From Tragulus kanchil (taxonomy: Eukaryota; Chordata; Mammalia; Artiodactyla; Tragulidae): a DNA stretch of 64,000 nucleotides. The notes below the pieces were generated by a model, which was not told where the DNA came from, searched no databases, and saw only the letters and a list, made by a program, of their open reading frames with translations. This document shows positions 43,684-55,421 of this stretch, piece after piece (the first letter of the stretch is position 1; every line of letters begins with the position of its first letter). Location of the stretch: the NCBI GenBank assembly GCA_022376925.1, contig JAIOJX010000003.1, positions 39,293,874 through 39,357,873 of the forward strand. Reading direction: 5' to 3'. The translations under genes were made by a program, and so were the position numbers.

Positions 43684-43900
43684 TCATCAGCAAAGGTTAA
43701 AAAAAAGGATGTTTTTAGTAGGAATGTCTTTAACAGAGATGTTAGTTTTCTCTTTAGCTGATTCAGAAATGGCTATAAGCTCAATATAGCAAAGTAAGAG
43801 GCAGGATCACGAGAATGTGGGAGAAGGTGAATTATACTCATAGTCAGAAAACATTTCTATTGTTCCTAATATAAGGGCCAAAGTGTGAAGTGTGATGTGT

Positions 43901-44092
43901 TATTTTCTCAGTTTTATTTGATTCTGTGCAACCCCGTGGACTGTTGCCTTCCAAGCTCCTCTGTCTATGGAATTCTCCAGGCAAGCACACATTCTTTGTT
44001 TCTGGGGATCTTCCTGACCCAGGGATTGAACTCGGGTCTCCTGCATTGCATACAGATTCTTTACCCCCTTAGCCATAAGAGAAGCCCTTATA
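43901..44092 (-). mobile_element. Bov-tA SINE, antisense
   Basis: 'gattctgtgcaaccccgtgg', 'ggaattctccaggcaagcac', 'gggattgaactcgggtctcc' and 'ccttagccataagagaagcc'; diverged full-length element. Confidence 0.88.
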
Positions 44093-44267
44093 GGGGCTAA
44101 GGAAGTCAATAAATAGAGAATAGTACAAATATGGCCTGTCATCCCCATAACTTTATCTGCCTAATGATTATTTTTCAAAATTAAGCTTAAAGTTAAAATT
44201 TATAAAAAATACTTATTTAAAAACCTTTCCTATTCCTCCCTCATGTAAAGAAAAATTCTGTTTTGAC

Positions 44268-44484
44268 ATGCTGCTGCTGCTTGGTCACTTCACTCATGTC
44301 AAATTCTGTGTTACCCTAATCTATGGACCATCGCCCACCAGGATCCTCTGTCTGTGGGATTCTCCAGGTGAGAGTACTGAATAGATGGCCATGCCCTCCT
44401 CCAGGGGATCTTCCCAACCTAGGGATCAAACCTGGTTCTCCTGCATTACAGGCAGATTTCTTACCACTGAGCCACTAGGGGAAA
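44268..44484 (-). mobile_element. Bov-tA SINE, antisense
   Basis: 'gctgctgctgcttggtcact', 'gggattctccaggtgagagt', 'gggatcaaacctggttctcc' and 'accactgagccactagggga'. With 43497-43683 and 43901-44092 it forms three antisense Bov-tA copies within 1 kb. Confidence 0.9.
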
Positions 44485-45056
44485 GTCTTTTTTGTTCTAC
44501 TACTTAAAGAAGTCACTCTCCAGTTTGTCTGTGGCAAGTACAGTTTATGGCACCTATCCAGAGCCCTATCCAGCTTTGCTAAATGTCTGATTTGGATTGT
44601 GAATTATATGTGTTCTTTCGCCTTACCTGATGTTGGATATACCCAGTGCTTCAGGGCATACACCTGTGCGAATCCCCCTCCTCCTCATCGACTACATCGG
44701 ATGCTTCTTCTGTACCATCTTGGTTCTCCACCTGTCTTCTGAGCCTCTGGCCACTTGGTTTATGGCAGCCGTAGTTAAAGCCGGAGTGTGTGTCTCTTCA
44801 CTGGAGCAAGTGATTTGCTTGCGTGTAAGCCAATGGCATGCCTGGTCTCTTTCCTGCACTATTCACCTGTCCCCTCCAGTCTTGTTTTTTTCTTTTGCCC
44901 TTGCTGACTGAAAACAAATTGCCTGCTATTTGTCCAGCAACACATAGGTTTATTTGAGATCAGTAGAGAATTACCATCAGAGTTTATAAACATAGTGAAC
45001 CATGCACAAGTCCCTCATGGCAAGAGAAGGCAGACTCTTTTATAGAAAGGAGAAGA
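44485..45056. other. Unique sequence, no gene seen
   Basis: The open frame 44630-44911 has no recognisable domain and ends without a credible donor. No repeat assigned. Confidence 0.4.
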
Positions 45057-45327
45057 GGGCTTCCCTGGTGGTCCAGTGGGTAAGGACACCACCTTGCAGT
45101 GCAAGGGGTGCTGGTTTGATCCCTGGCCTGGGAGGATCCCACGTGCTGCAGAGAAGCTGGACTGATGTGTCCAACTACCGAGCCGGAGCTCTGGAGCTCA
45201 TGTGCCCAGAGCCAGTGCTCTGCAGCCAGAGAGGCCACTGAGATGGGAGGCCAATACAGGCCAAAGAACAAAGATGGATGAAAATAGATAAATGAAAGAC
45301 CAATAGAAGTGGCCAAGAAAAAAAGGG
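45057..45327 (+). mobile_element. CHR-type SINE, 'gaccaatagaagtggcc' variant
   Basis: Sense from 'gggcttccctggtggtccag' through 'gcaaggggtgctggtttgat', 'gagctcatgtgcccagagcc' and 'acaaagatggatgaaaatag' to 'aagaccaatagaagtggcca'. It shares its tail with the elements at 15688 (antisense) and 60445. A partial false copy, with substitutions, lies at 46270-46495. Confidence 0.88.
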
Positions 45328-45485
45328 GGTCAGGGAGAAAGTTGAGATGGCTGTAGTCAACCAAGAGGCCATGGCTTTTCACTGGCTGAATTGTGGCCAG
45401 GAAGTAACAGGAGCCTCTCCTCTTCCTGTTGGGTGAGATACATTCATAGGGCATGAAGGTGCCCCCCTCTTGGGCTCCAAAATCT

Positions 45486-45618
45486 ATTAAGTTTATTTTT
45501 GACTGTGCTGAGTCTTCTATGTGGTGGGTGTGATCCAGTTCCCAGACAAGGGATGGAACCTGGGACTCTTGCTTTGAGATCACAATGTCTTATCTACAAG
45601 AGCACCAAGGAAGTCCTC
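45486..45618 (-). mobile_element. CHR-type SINE, antisense, internally shortened
   Basis: 'tttatttttgactgtgctga', 'gtgatccagttcccagacaa', 'gggatggaacctgggactct' and 'gcaccaaggaagtcc' give an antisense element without its middle. The false copy is at 46655-46786. Confidence 0.7.
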
Positions 45619-46002
45619 CAATTCTGTTTAATTTAGGTTTCTGTTTATTAATTTTTAAAATACCTTTGAGGAAAGAGACTCTGCCAGACCCGCTCTGCCT
45701 CTGTGCTTGGGCACTGTGGAATGGGGCTCCACGCCTCCCTTTTCACTCTCCTCTGAGATCCTGGAGCAGGCGTTTGGCCGGTTGCCTTCCCCAAACTCTT
45801 TTGCCAGTTTGTTGACAGGTTCTGCTCATGGGAAGACAAGAGGGCAGTTGAAATTCAAAGAAAAAAAAAAAAAAACAGCAGAAGGAAGGGATTTCTTATT
45901 ATTTGTTGTTGACGTTGACGGCATCGTCACAGCAGGGGCAATGGATTCCCACAGGGGTTAAAGACCCCAGCCTCCATCTTTTGGGGTCCCCCGTACCTGC
46001 CT

Positions 46003-46205
46003 GGGCTTCCCTGGTGGCTCAGCTGGTAAGGAATCTGTCTGCAATGCAGGAGACCTGGGTTCCATCCCTGGGGTGGGACGATTTCCTGGAGAAGGAAATG
46101 GGAACCACTTTAGAATTCTGGCTTGGAGAATTCCATGGACGGGGTCCTTGGCAGGCTACAGTCCATGGGGTCCAAAGAGTGAGGCACGAATGAGCCACTC
46201 ACACT
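46003..46205 (+). mobile_element. Bov-tA SINE
   Basis: 'gggcttccctggtggctcag', 'ctgcaatgcaggagacctgg', 'ctggagaaggaaatgggaac' and 'ggctacagtccatggggtcc'; well preserved sense element. The false copy is at 47169-47371. Confidence 0.92.
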
Positions 46206-47422
46206 ACTTTCAATTTGTAGCTGCCTCCAGCGAGGAGACACGGAACACCTGGTTGGACCCAGCCTGGCTGCAAGGGTGCTGGTTTGATCCCTGGCCTGGG
46301 AAGATCTCACGTGCTGCAGAGTAACTGGACCCACGTGTCCAACTACCGAGCTGGAGCTCTGGAGCTCATGTGCCCAGAGCCAGTGCTCTGCAGAGAGAGA
46401 GGCCACTGAGATGGGAGGCCCACACAGGCCAAAGAGCAAAGATGGATGAAAATAGATAAATGAAAGACCAATAGAAGTGGCCAAGAAAAAAAGGGGGTCA
46501 GGGAGAAAGTTGAGATGGCTGTAGTCAACCAAGAGGCCATGGCTTTTCACTGGCTGAATTGTGGCCAGGAAGTAACAGGAGCCTCTCCTCTTCCTGTTGG
46601 GTGAGATACATTCATAGGGCATGAAGGTGCCCCCCTCTTGGGCTCCAAAATCTATTAAGTTTATTTTTGACTGTGCTGAGTCTTCTATGTGGTGGGTGTG
46701 ATCCAGTTCCCAGACAAGGGATGGAACCTGGGACTCTTGCTTTGAGATCACAATGTCTTATCTACAAGAGCACCAAGGAAGTCCTCCAATTCTGTTTAAT
46801 TTAGGTTTCTGTTTATTAATTTTTAAAATACCTTTGAGGAAAGAGACTCTGCCAGACCCGCTCTGCCTCTGTGCTTGGGCACTGTGGAATGGGGCTCCAC
46901 GCCTCCCTTTTCACTCTCCTCTGAGATCCTGGAGCAGGCGTTTGGCCGGTTGCCTTCCCCAAACTCTTTTGCCAGTTTGTTGACAGGTTCTGCTCATGGG
47001 AAGACAAGAGGGCAGTTGAAATTCAAAGAAAAAAAAAAAAACAGCAGAAGGAAGGGATTTCTTATTATTTGTTGTTGACGTTGACGGCATCGTCACAGCA
47101 GGGGCAATGGATTCCCACAGGGGTTAAAGACCCCAGCCTCCATCTTTTGGGGTCCCCCGTACCTGCCTGGGCTTCCCTGGTGGCTCAGCTGGTAAGGAAT
47201 CTGTCTGCAATGCAGGAGACCTGGGTTCCATCCCTGGGGTGGGACGATTTCCTGGAGAAGGAAATGGGAACCACTTTAGAATTCTGGCTTGGAGAATTCC
47301 ATGGACGGGGTCCTTGGCAGGCTACAGTCCATGGGGTCCAAAGAGTGAGGCACGAATGAGCCACTCACACTACTTTCAATTTGTAGCTGCCTTCAGCGAG
47401 GAGACACGGAACACCTGGTTGG

Positions 47423-48399
47423 CAGCTTCCGGTGAGTCCCTGCTCCAGGGGCTCTCCTCCAGCTCCTGGGTGCCCGCTGCCTCTTCCTGTCCCTACCGTC
47501 AGGCACAGGGAAGGTAGATGTTTCCTCCAGTTTTTATCTCAGTGTTGTTCCGGAGGATTTGTTTGAGGATTATAGGAGTCAATACACAAACATCCCTCCT
47601 GTCATGTGCGATAATTAGATCCTATAATGTCCCAGGAACACTCAATGAGCGAATACTGAACCATCACCCCTGGGGGGAATGTGTAAACACACAGACACAC
47701 ACACACACAGACACACACACACACACACACCACATATGCTTCTCTCACATAGATTATAATCTTCAATTCTGAAACCAACTCATCTTGGAAAGTTTGATTT
47801 TTTTTTTTTTTGAAGTTTCCGAAAGAGAAAATGATACAGCTTTATCTGGCTTGCCTTGGCTTACCTGAGATCACCCCATTAACAGTTGCTCCAACGGAGA
47901 CAGGAGACCCCTCCCTCTGGCCCCACAAGCCAGGCTCCTTGCCTAGACTACACTGGCCCCTCAAGGTCTCCATCGGCTGCTTACCTTCCTATCAGAGCCA
48001 AATTGAAAGTCTGAGCAGCAGTTTTCAGGGACATTGTCTCTGCTCTGTGTGTGTCTTTGTGTGATATTGAAAGCACCAAGAGTATTAATTTGGGGGTCAT
48101 GGGTGTTGTGGAGTAGGAGAACTGTGAATATGGAATCTGGTGCATAATGAGGGTCTCCTAAGATCATTAGAATCTCACTCGGCATACCACGTGTTAATAC
48201 TGTGCACCGTGCCCCTGTTATTTTCATTTTACAGTTGAGTAAATTTAGTTCACATAATTTGTAGGGGACAGAGACAGTATTCAGCTCTTGCTTGAGTTCA
48301 TCTGATGTCAGCACTTGTGTTTGCAGCTGTAATGCTCCATTGTTTCCAAGTCTCTCAAAAATTCTTAAAGTTATAACCTTAAAGTTATAAGCCATATGG
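47423..48399. other. Unique sequence with CA microsatellite
   Basis: No gene seen. The short exon-like segment ending at 47431 is discussed as a finding. A (CA)n stretch lies at 47686-47732 and a T-run at about 47797-47811. Confidence 0.4.
47686..47732. repeat. (CA)n microsatellite, interrupted by AGAC
   Basis: Three CA runs are separated by 'cagacac' interruptions. Confidence 0.9.
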
Positions 48400-48573
48400 T
48401 GGCTTCCCAGGTGGTGCAGTGGTAAAGAATCCACCTGCCAGTGCATGTGTTCAATCCCTGGGTCAGGAAGGTCTCCTGGAATAAATTCAGAGGACAGGGG
48501 AGCCTGGGGGCGGGGCGTTACAGGTCACGAGGTTGCAGAGTCCAGTAAGACTGAGTGACTAAGCACACACTCA
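48400..48573 (+). mobile_element. Bov-tA SINE, internally shortened
   Basis: 'ggcttcccaggtggtgcagt', 'gaatccacctgccagtgcat', 'ccctgggtcaggaaggtctc', then 'gaggacaggggagcctgggg' and 'actgagtgactaagcacac'. The block with 'ccactccagtattcttgcc' is missing. Confidence 0.88.
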
Positions 48574-49439
48574 GGACTGTAGCTTTCTGATACATAATAA
48601 TACCCTTAAACTATTTATGTAATAGTAAGGATGCCATTAGGTTTAGGTAGGTTCCTTTCTGTTTAACAGATAGTTCTGTGATGAGCTATATGCCTTTATC
48701 ATTTTGCTTCTATTGAAATTCTAAGGAACAATAATCTAACTCAGGTGATTAAACATCATTAGGGCTCCTTATGCAAGCTGTAATTTTGTTTTCCACAAAG
48801 GGACTGTTTTAATTCACTTCACCAGCCTTGATTCATTGTATCAATTTCACCAAAATCATATCACCATGTTTTAAGAGTGTTACTACTATTATCAGCATAA
48901 ATAATTTATTTAATTTATTTTAATCTTTTCATTTTGGAGACGTATCTTCTCATATATATGTTTTTTTTTCTATTTGTATCTGAATATCTATAATATCTTT
49001 GCCTCCGTTAATGTCTGAAGTTTTTGCAATTTCTTTACATTTATATTATCTATATGTTAAAGAGAAACTTTGATATGTTGTATGTAGTATAATTTTTTAG
49101 TTTATTATTCTTTTGAATTTTTTTTAATACAGGGGTGATTGTGCAGTTTAGTTGTTCCCTGAATTCATGATTTGTTTGGTTGTCTTGGAGAAAAGCTACA
49201 TCAGAGCTCAGAACATAGCTGGTGATAAACCAGCAGCCCAGGTGGAGCATGGGGGTTTGGTGGTGACATGAGGGAAACAAATTTGATCTGCTTTTAATTA
49301 TTTCGTTTTAAAACATAGCTTTCTTCATTTGTAAAATGAGAGGATTGAGAGTATGATCTCTAAGGATACCTCTGTCACTAAAATCGTTTGGTTCTAAGAG
49401 AATCAAGTGTGTTTCTGGATACATGTCGGGAAGAAGTCC
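48574..49439. other. Unique AT-rich sequence
   Basis: Repeat-poor DNA. 48640-48880 has enhancer-like texture ('caggtgattaaacatcatta', 'cttatgcaagctgtaatttt') but no gene. A MIR-like trace ('tcatttgtaaaatgagagga') lies at about 49326. Confidence 0.35.
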
Positions 49440-49583
49440 CCTTTGTCACCCTGGGAAGGGAATGCTGTCAGCTCCAGTACTGTTGCCTAGTGAATTCTGT
49501 GGACAGAGGATCCTGGCGGGCCACAGTCCATGGTCACAAAGAGTCAGACATGACTGAGCAAGTGACAGTTTCTTTTCCTTTTT
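49440..49583 (+). mobile_element. Bov-tA SINE, 5' truncated
   Basis: 'gtcagctccagtactgttgc', 'ctggcgggccacagtccatg' and 'gagtcagacatgactgagca' form the 3' half only. Confidence 0.85.
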
Positions 49584-49596
49584 GTAAAATGTGTTT

Positions 49597-49860
49597 CAGG
49601 TAGAGTACCTTTGGTAGTGTTCTTGAGCTGCTACAACAAAATGCCACAAAACAGAAATGTATTTTCTCGTAGTTCTGGAGGCTGGGTGTTTAGGACCAAG
49701 ATACCAGCAGGGCAGGTGTCTGATGAGCCCTCTTCTTTCGTCTTACAGACACGTGGCTCTTCTCCGTCTCCTCAGTGCGGTCTTTTTTCTGTGTGCCTGT
49801 AGATGGCGAGAGGGAGGGAGAGGGCTCTCTGTTGTCTCTTCTTCGTTTTGTTTTTACGTA
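49597..49860 (-). mobile_element. MaLR-type LTR relic, antisense, left part
   Basis: 'gagctgctacaacaaaatgc', 'gtagttctggaggctggg' and 'gcctgtagatggcgagaggg' follow the antisense order of MaLR-like LTRs. It is split by a SINE and resumes at 50113 with 'taggacctcatttaac', 'gggggttagggcttcaatat' and 'ttttgaggggacataattcc' (to about 50245). Confidence 0.6.
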
Positions 49861-50112
49861 TGTATTTTAAAGATACTCCTTTATTTATTTGGCTGTGCTG
49901 TGCTTAGTTGTGGCACACGGGATCTTTGTTGCACTGTGCTGATCTTTGGTTGTGACATGCAGGCCCCAGAGTGCTTGGGGCTTCAGTGGCTGCAGCGCGT
50001 GGGCTTCGTTGCTCCATGGTGTGGGATCTTACTTCCCTGAACAGGGATCGAACCCGCATCACCCACATTGCAAAGTGGATTCTTAGCCACGGGATGGCCA
50101 GGGAAGTCCTTC
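49861..50112 (-). mobile_element. CHR-type SINE (older form), antisense, inside an LTR relic
   Basis: 'cctttatttatttggctgtg', 'gcacacgggatctttgttgc', 'cagggatcgaacccgcatca' and 'gggatggccagggaagtcc' follow the antisense order. It splits the MaLR-type relic 49597-50245. Confidence 0.85.
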
Positions 50113-50245
50113 TTCCTGTCTTTATTGAATTAGGACCTCATTTAACTTAATATAGAGGCCCTATCTCCCAAATAGTCATTCTGGGGGTTAGGGCTTCAAT
50201 ATATAAATTTTGAGGGGACATAATTCCATCTATAGTAGTTGCTGA
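50113..50245 (-). mobile_element. MaLR-type LTR relic, antisense, right part
   Basis: It continues the relic interrupted at 49860, running to the end word 'ggacataattccatctatag'. Confidence 0.6.
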
Positions 50246-50253
50246 CTGTATTC

Positions 50254-52430
50254 CGTGAATGAGGACATGGTAGTACCACAGTGTTGTTGGACTTCTGATT
50301 TCAGTGGATCTGGAATTGAAAACTGTGAAACTTGAAGACCTTTCCCGTCTCTTCTCCTAGCTTTTACACCAGGCTCTAGGCACACTGGTTTTCCTTCTAT
50401 CTTTCCTCCAACAGACACCACATTCCTCCCTAGGCCCTCCCAATTCCCTGAGATACTCCTCCTCTTGGTCTTGAAGGGACCAGCTCCTTCATCATCAATG
50501 TCTTAACCCTGCAGCCCAACCCAAAGTTCCTTTCTGTCACTGCACTGTGGTGTTTTCTGCCTGGCGCTTACCATCTCTGGAAATTGGCTTCCTAATTTAT
50601 TTGCTTGTTTACTGGCTGTCTTCCTCTCTGTAGGATATGATCCGTGTAAGTCCAGGGGCCTTCTCTGGAATGTTTCTTCCGCTCCTACAATATTGCTTGT
50701 CACATACTATGCTCTCTAAATTATTTGTTCAATGATGGAAGCCATCACAAACATTTCAGATTGTCTCCAAAGCAGAATGAAAAGTAGCTTTGCCACAAAT
50801 GCAACAGATATCGAGGTGATCATTTAATCCAAAACAAGGTTTCTGTTGGGGATTTAATCTGGTTACTGGCATTCACCATGCAAGCAGGGAAGACTTGAGT
50901 TACCCCTTAGGGATTCTTCTGCATTTTCCGAAACGTCAGGCATTATACTCAATTTGTGCGCTACACGATTTCATCTGCTTTGGCTGTTATCTGGGACAAC
51001 AAGAAGGAATTAATTTCTAAGGTTAAGATTTAAGAAAATGAAACTTAGGAAAAGATACTGCCACACTAAGATTTAAGGTGATGTGAATTCTGAGCAAGCT
51101 TTATTCTATACAAGGAAGAGTTCTAGCCTCCAGATGCCATTCCCTGGCAAATTATTCCTTTATTTATTTATGTATTGAATGCTAGGAATGCAGTTGATCC
51201 TGCTGAAAACATTGAGAGGCTTGTCTCTGTTTGATGGCTGTTCCTTCTAGATAGAAAATATAAAACAATTTAAGTGGCAACATACAGCATCTAAAAGGAG
51301 GAAAGAGTTTAAAGGTGCATGACTTGTTAGTTGGATGTACCAAAATTTTATAATTTTGAACTTGAAGACCGTGAATGAGGACATGGTAGTACCACAGTGT
51401 TGTTGGACTTCTGATTTCAGTGGATCTGGAATTGAAAACTGTGAAACTTAAAGCTTTTTTTACACCAGGCTCTAGGCACACTGGTTTTCCTTCTATCTTT
51501 CCTCCAACAGACACCACATTCCTCCCTAGGCCCTCCCAATTCCCTGAGATACTCCTCCTCTTGGTCTTGAAGGGACCAGCTCCTTCATCATCAATGTCTT
51601 AACCCTGCAGCCCAACCCAAAGTTCCTTTCTGTCACTGCACTGTGGTGTTTTCTGCCTGGCGCTTACCATCTCTGGAAATTGGCTTCCTAATTTATTTGC
51701 TTGTTTACTGGCTGTCTTCCTCTCTGTAGGATATGATCCGTGTAAGTCCAGGGGCCTTCTCTGGAATGTTTCTTCCGCTCCTACAATATTGCTTGTCACA
51801 TACTATGCTCTCTAAATTATTTGTTCAATGATGGAAGCCATCACAAACATTTCAGATTGTCTCCAAAGCAGAATGAAAAGTAGCTTTGCCACAAATGCAA
51901 CAGATATCGAGGTGATCATTTAATCCAAAACAAGGTTTCTGTTGGGGATTTAATCTGGTTACTGGCATTCACCATGCAAGCAGGGAAGACTTGAGTTACC
52001 CCTTAGGGATTCTTCTGCATTTTCCGAAACGTCAGGCATTATACTCAATTTGTGCGCTACACGATTTCATCTGCTTTGGCTGTTATCTGGGACAACAAGA
52101 AGGAATTAATTTCTAAGGTTAAGATTTAAGAAAATGAAACTTAGGAAAAGATACTGCCACACTAAGATTTAAGGTGATGTGAATTCTGAGCAAGCTTTAT
52201 TCTATACAAGGAAGAGTTCTAGCCTCCAGATGCCATTCCCTGGCAAATTATTCCTTTATTTATTTATGTATTGAATGCTAGGAATGCAGTTGATCCTGCT
52301 GAAAACATTGAGAGGCTTGTCTCTGTTTGATGGCTGTTCCTTCTAGATAGAAAATATAAAACAATTTAAGTGGCAACATACAGCATCTAAAAGGAGGAAA
52401 GAGTTTAAAGGTGCATGACTTGTTAGTTGG
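50254..52430. repeat. Direct duplication 14 (false tandem copy)
   Basis: Copy A is 50254-51334 and copy B is 51370-52430. Copy B has lost about 20 bases near its start ('gaagacctttcccgtctctt' of copy A is reduced to 'aaagcttttttt'). Linker 51335-51369 holds 'gtaccaaa', also found just beyond copy B (52446). The content is otherwise unassigned unique DNA with no gene. Confidence 0.92.
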
Positions 52431-53430
52431 TGTTTCTCTTATTTGTACCAAATAGGGAAACAATTCACCCTATTTCATTGTTGATGTACAAAGTTGCATT
52501 GCTCCTTCTTCTAATCTCATCAAGATTTCAGTAGCAGACTTGTTTTATTTTGCCATGCTACATATGCTAAAGGAATTATGCTTTAAAGACTATGTAATGT
52601 ATGTGCATACAGAGAATTAATAAGGTCTGTCATAAAAATGTTTGGTTTATATTATACTCAATTTTGCCTATGCATTGTAAACCTTTGTAGGCAAGGAAAC
52701 TAAAAATATAATAAAACATACAGGCAATATTGAACCAATATATAGAAACACTCCAGGTGAAATATTTAATTCTAACTTCTGTTGTTCTGGTGTTGGTTAT
52801 AAGCTTTTTAATAATCTAAATTAGGTTTATAAGCAAACTGAAATAATGTTTTATTTTATAAAAATAAACTATCTTAATTATAAGTCAGAGGAAGCACTTA
52901 TTTTTCCAAATAGGTTTTTTTAAGGTGATAAAATAAGGACACAAGTTAATATCTTTGTTTTGTTGTCTTTAAATGCATTTTATGCTGAGAAGGAAAATAG
53001 TAAAATAAATGGGAAAACAGTTAGTGAAATACTATAACTTTTCATTTGATTTTTAACCAAGACAGTTTCCTTGGAACAGGTTCAGACCTCTCTGTCATTG
53101 ACGTGTTGGGAACTCAAGGATAGCCATTTCACCAATTTTCTTTCAACCTGTGAAATAATAATACAGGAAGAAGTATGGCAGGAGAAACGTTTAAGAACTC
53201 GGGGGGGCGGGGGGGAATATCTTTCCCTGAAGTGTGAGGGACTTGAAAAGTCTGAGGAACATTCAGAAATGTAAAAGATTTCTCCCCCTATACTTCTTCA
53301 TTTTCATAGGCTGAATGCGAATTATAAAATAACCAGTTAATAAATTAAATAAGCATTAGGCCAGTTCAATAGGAAAAGAAAGACTCAATTGTAGCTTGAC
53401 TAAACTGAATCATCTGGTAAAATTGGTCAA
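52431..53430. other. Unique AT-rich sequence
   Basis: One kilobase with no assigned repeat or gene. A G-run pair at 53201-53215 could form a G-quadruplex. Confidence 0.45.
53201..53215 (+). other. Potential G-quadruplex motif
   Basis: Seven G, one C, seven G: four G3 tracts with one-base loops are possible. This is a sequence motif only. Confidence 0.5.
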
Positions 53431-53634
53431 GTGAAGTGACAGTAACTCAGTCATGTACAACTCTTTGCAATCCTATGGACTGCCTACCAGGCTCCCTCCA
53501 TCCATGGGATTCAGAGTATTGGAGGAGATTGCCATCCCCTCCTCCAGGGAATCTTCCCAACCCAGGGACTGAACCCAAGTCTCCCGCATTGTAGGCTGGA
53601 TTCTTTACCATCTGGGCCACTGGGGAGAAGCCCC
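53431..53634 (-). mobile_element. Bov-tA SINE, antisense
   Basis: 'gtgaagtgacagtaactcag', 'ggactgcctaccaggctccc', 'gaatcttcccaacccaggga' and 'ccatctgggccactggggag' follow the antisense order. Duplication 15 starts exactly at its first base. The false copy is at 54626-54829. Confidence 0.9.
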
Positions 53635-54070
53635 AAATTGGTCAAAATAGCAGTTAAATAGTTTAATCTCTTATAAGCTCAGCAATGGATGCCTGTGGTT
53701 CCTTGACTCCAGCATAGCCATCTTACTTGCTCACTGCAGCTGCTTCTCCTCTGGGAGGATCACTGCTGTGGCAATCACTCTGGCTGTGTGTGTGCACGCG
53801 CATGCATGTGTCCTTTTCTAAGAAAGCCCCACCCGAAGTGTAAGGTAAGCTCTCCTTTATCCTCTTGTGGACAGTAGAGGTCAGGCTGTAACATTACCCA
53901 ACCCCCATAGTTGTGGGGACCCAGAAAGAGAAAATCTAGACTTGGAAGAATTGACTTAGCACAATTATGTAGGCTTAGAGCCCATCTGTCTGCCCCTCTG
54001 CCTGAGTCCATGTGGTTGAGGCCAGCGTTCCATTTCTGTGGCCTCTTTCCACCAGAAGTATGCCAGGTGT

Positions 54071-54114
54071 CTTCATAGCTTGGAATTCCAGCTAGCTTCA
54101 TAGCTTGGAATTCC
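54071..54114 (+). repeat. Short tandem repeat, 19-base unit twice
   Basis: 'cttcatagcttggaattcc' occurs at 54071-54089 and 54096-54114, period 25. The false copy is at about 55266-55309. Confidence 0.85.
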
Positions 54115-55421
54115 TTCCTGATTTCTACACCCCGATAAAGGGGCATGGAATCCCCTTATTCTAGTCACATTCTATTAACTTTTCATCCTATCTTATGATG
54201 GACTTCCTCCTTGGAAGACTGACAATAGGATTTCTTTGCCCAGAGAAAATCCTGCCCCTCACCCCTTAAAGGTTGATTTGGCTTCCAATAACACAGTTTT
54301 TCAAAGTCTGCATCAATGTATTTTGCAAAATTTGTTTTATTCATATTCAAGTGATACCATGCATGGGATAGCATTATCCATCTACATCATCTGGGTTGTA
54401 GTGTAGTCAACAAGTTTTCAGAAAGAGTTGTTGGTATACAACTCTCATAGTGTCTGTATGTTTTACCGAGTTAATCTGTATATCCCATCCATACCACACA
54501 CTTTCAATTTTTTTTTTATGCTCTTCATCAAAAGGTTATTAAGGGACTTTGGTGTGTTAATTAATGTTTCTATTATGATTCTTTGAAAATGGGATACTCT
54601 TTTAATTCAGTGTGACTGGTGGTCAGTGAAGTGACAGTAACTCAGTCATGTACAACTCTTTGCAATCCTATGGACTGCCTACCAGGCTCCCTCCATCCAT
54701 GGGATTCAGAGTATTGGAGGAGATTGCCATCCCCTCCTCCAGGGAATCTTCCCAACCCAGGGACTGAACCCAAGTCTCCCGCATTGTAGGCTGGATTCTT
54801 TACCATCTGGGCCACTGGGGAGAAGCCCCAAATTGGTCAAAATAGCAGTTAAATAGTTTAATCTCTTATAAGCTCAGCAATGGATGCCTGTGGTTCCTTG
54901 ACTCCAGCATAGCCATCTTACTTGCTCACTGCAGCTGCTTCTCCTCTGGGAGGATCACTGCTGTGGCAATCACTCTGGCTGTGTGTGTGCACGCGCATGC
55001 ATGTGTCCTTTTCTAAGAAAGCCCCACCCGAAGTGTAAGGTAAGCTCTCCTTTATCCTCTTGTGGACAGTAGAGGTCAGGCTGTAACATTACCCAACCCC
55101 CATAGTTGTGGGGACCCAGAAAGAGAAAATCTAGACTTGGAAGAATTGACTTAGCACAATTATGTAGGCTTAGAGCCCATCTGTCTGCCCCTCTGCCTGA
55201 GTCCATGTGGTTGAGGCCAGCGTTCCATTTCTGTGGCCTCTTTCCACCAGAAGTATGCCAGGTGTCTTCATAGCTTGGAATTCCAGCTAGCTTCATAGCT
55301 TGGAATTCCTTCCTGATTTCTACACCCGATAAAGGGGCATGGAATCCCCTTATTCTAGTCACATTCTATTAACTTTTCATCCTATCTTATGATGGACTTC
55401 CTCCTTGGAAGACTGACAATA

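Larger units (their letters stand above)
45101..47422. repeat. Direct duplication 13 (false tandem copy)
   Basis: Copy A is 45101-46256 and copy B is 46270-47422. Outside the SINE the copies differ mainly in A-run length and 'cctccagcg' against 'ccttcagcg'. Inside the first 130 bases (SINE) there are about a dozen substitutions, suggesting a chimeric or mis-polished edge. Confidence 0.92.

Noticed and set aside
46110..46751. 213-residue minus-strand open frame (and 199-residue twin at 44984-45583)
   Set aside because: Translation comes from the reverse strand of CHR-type SINEs and intervening unique DNA. The two copies are unequal because of the false duplication, and no known domain is seen.
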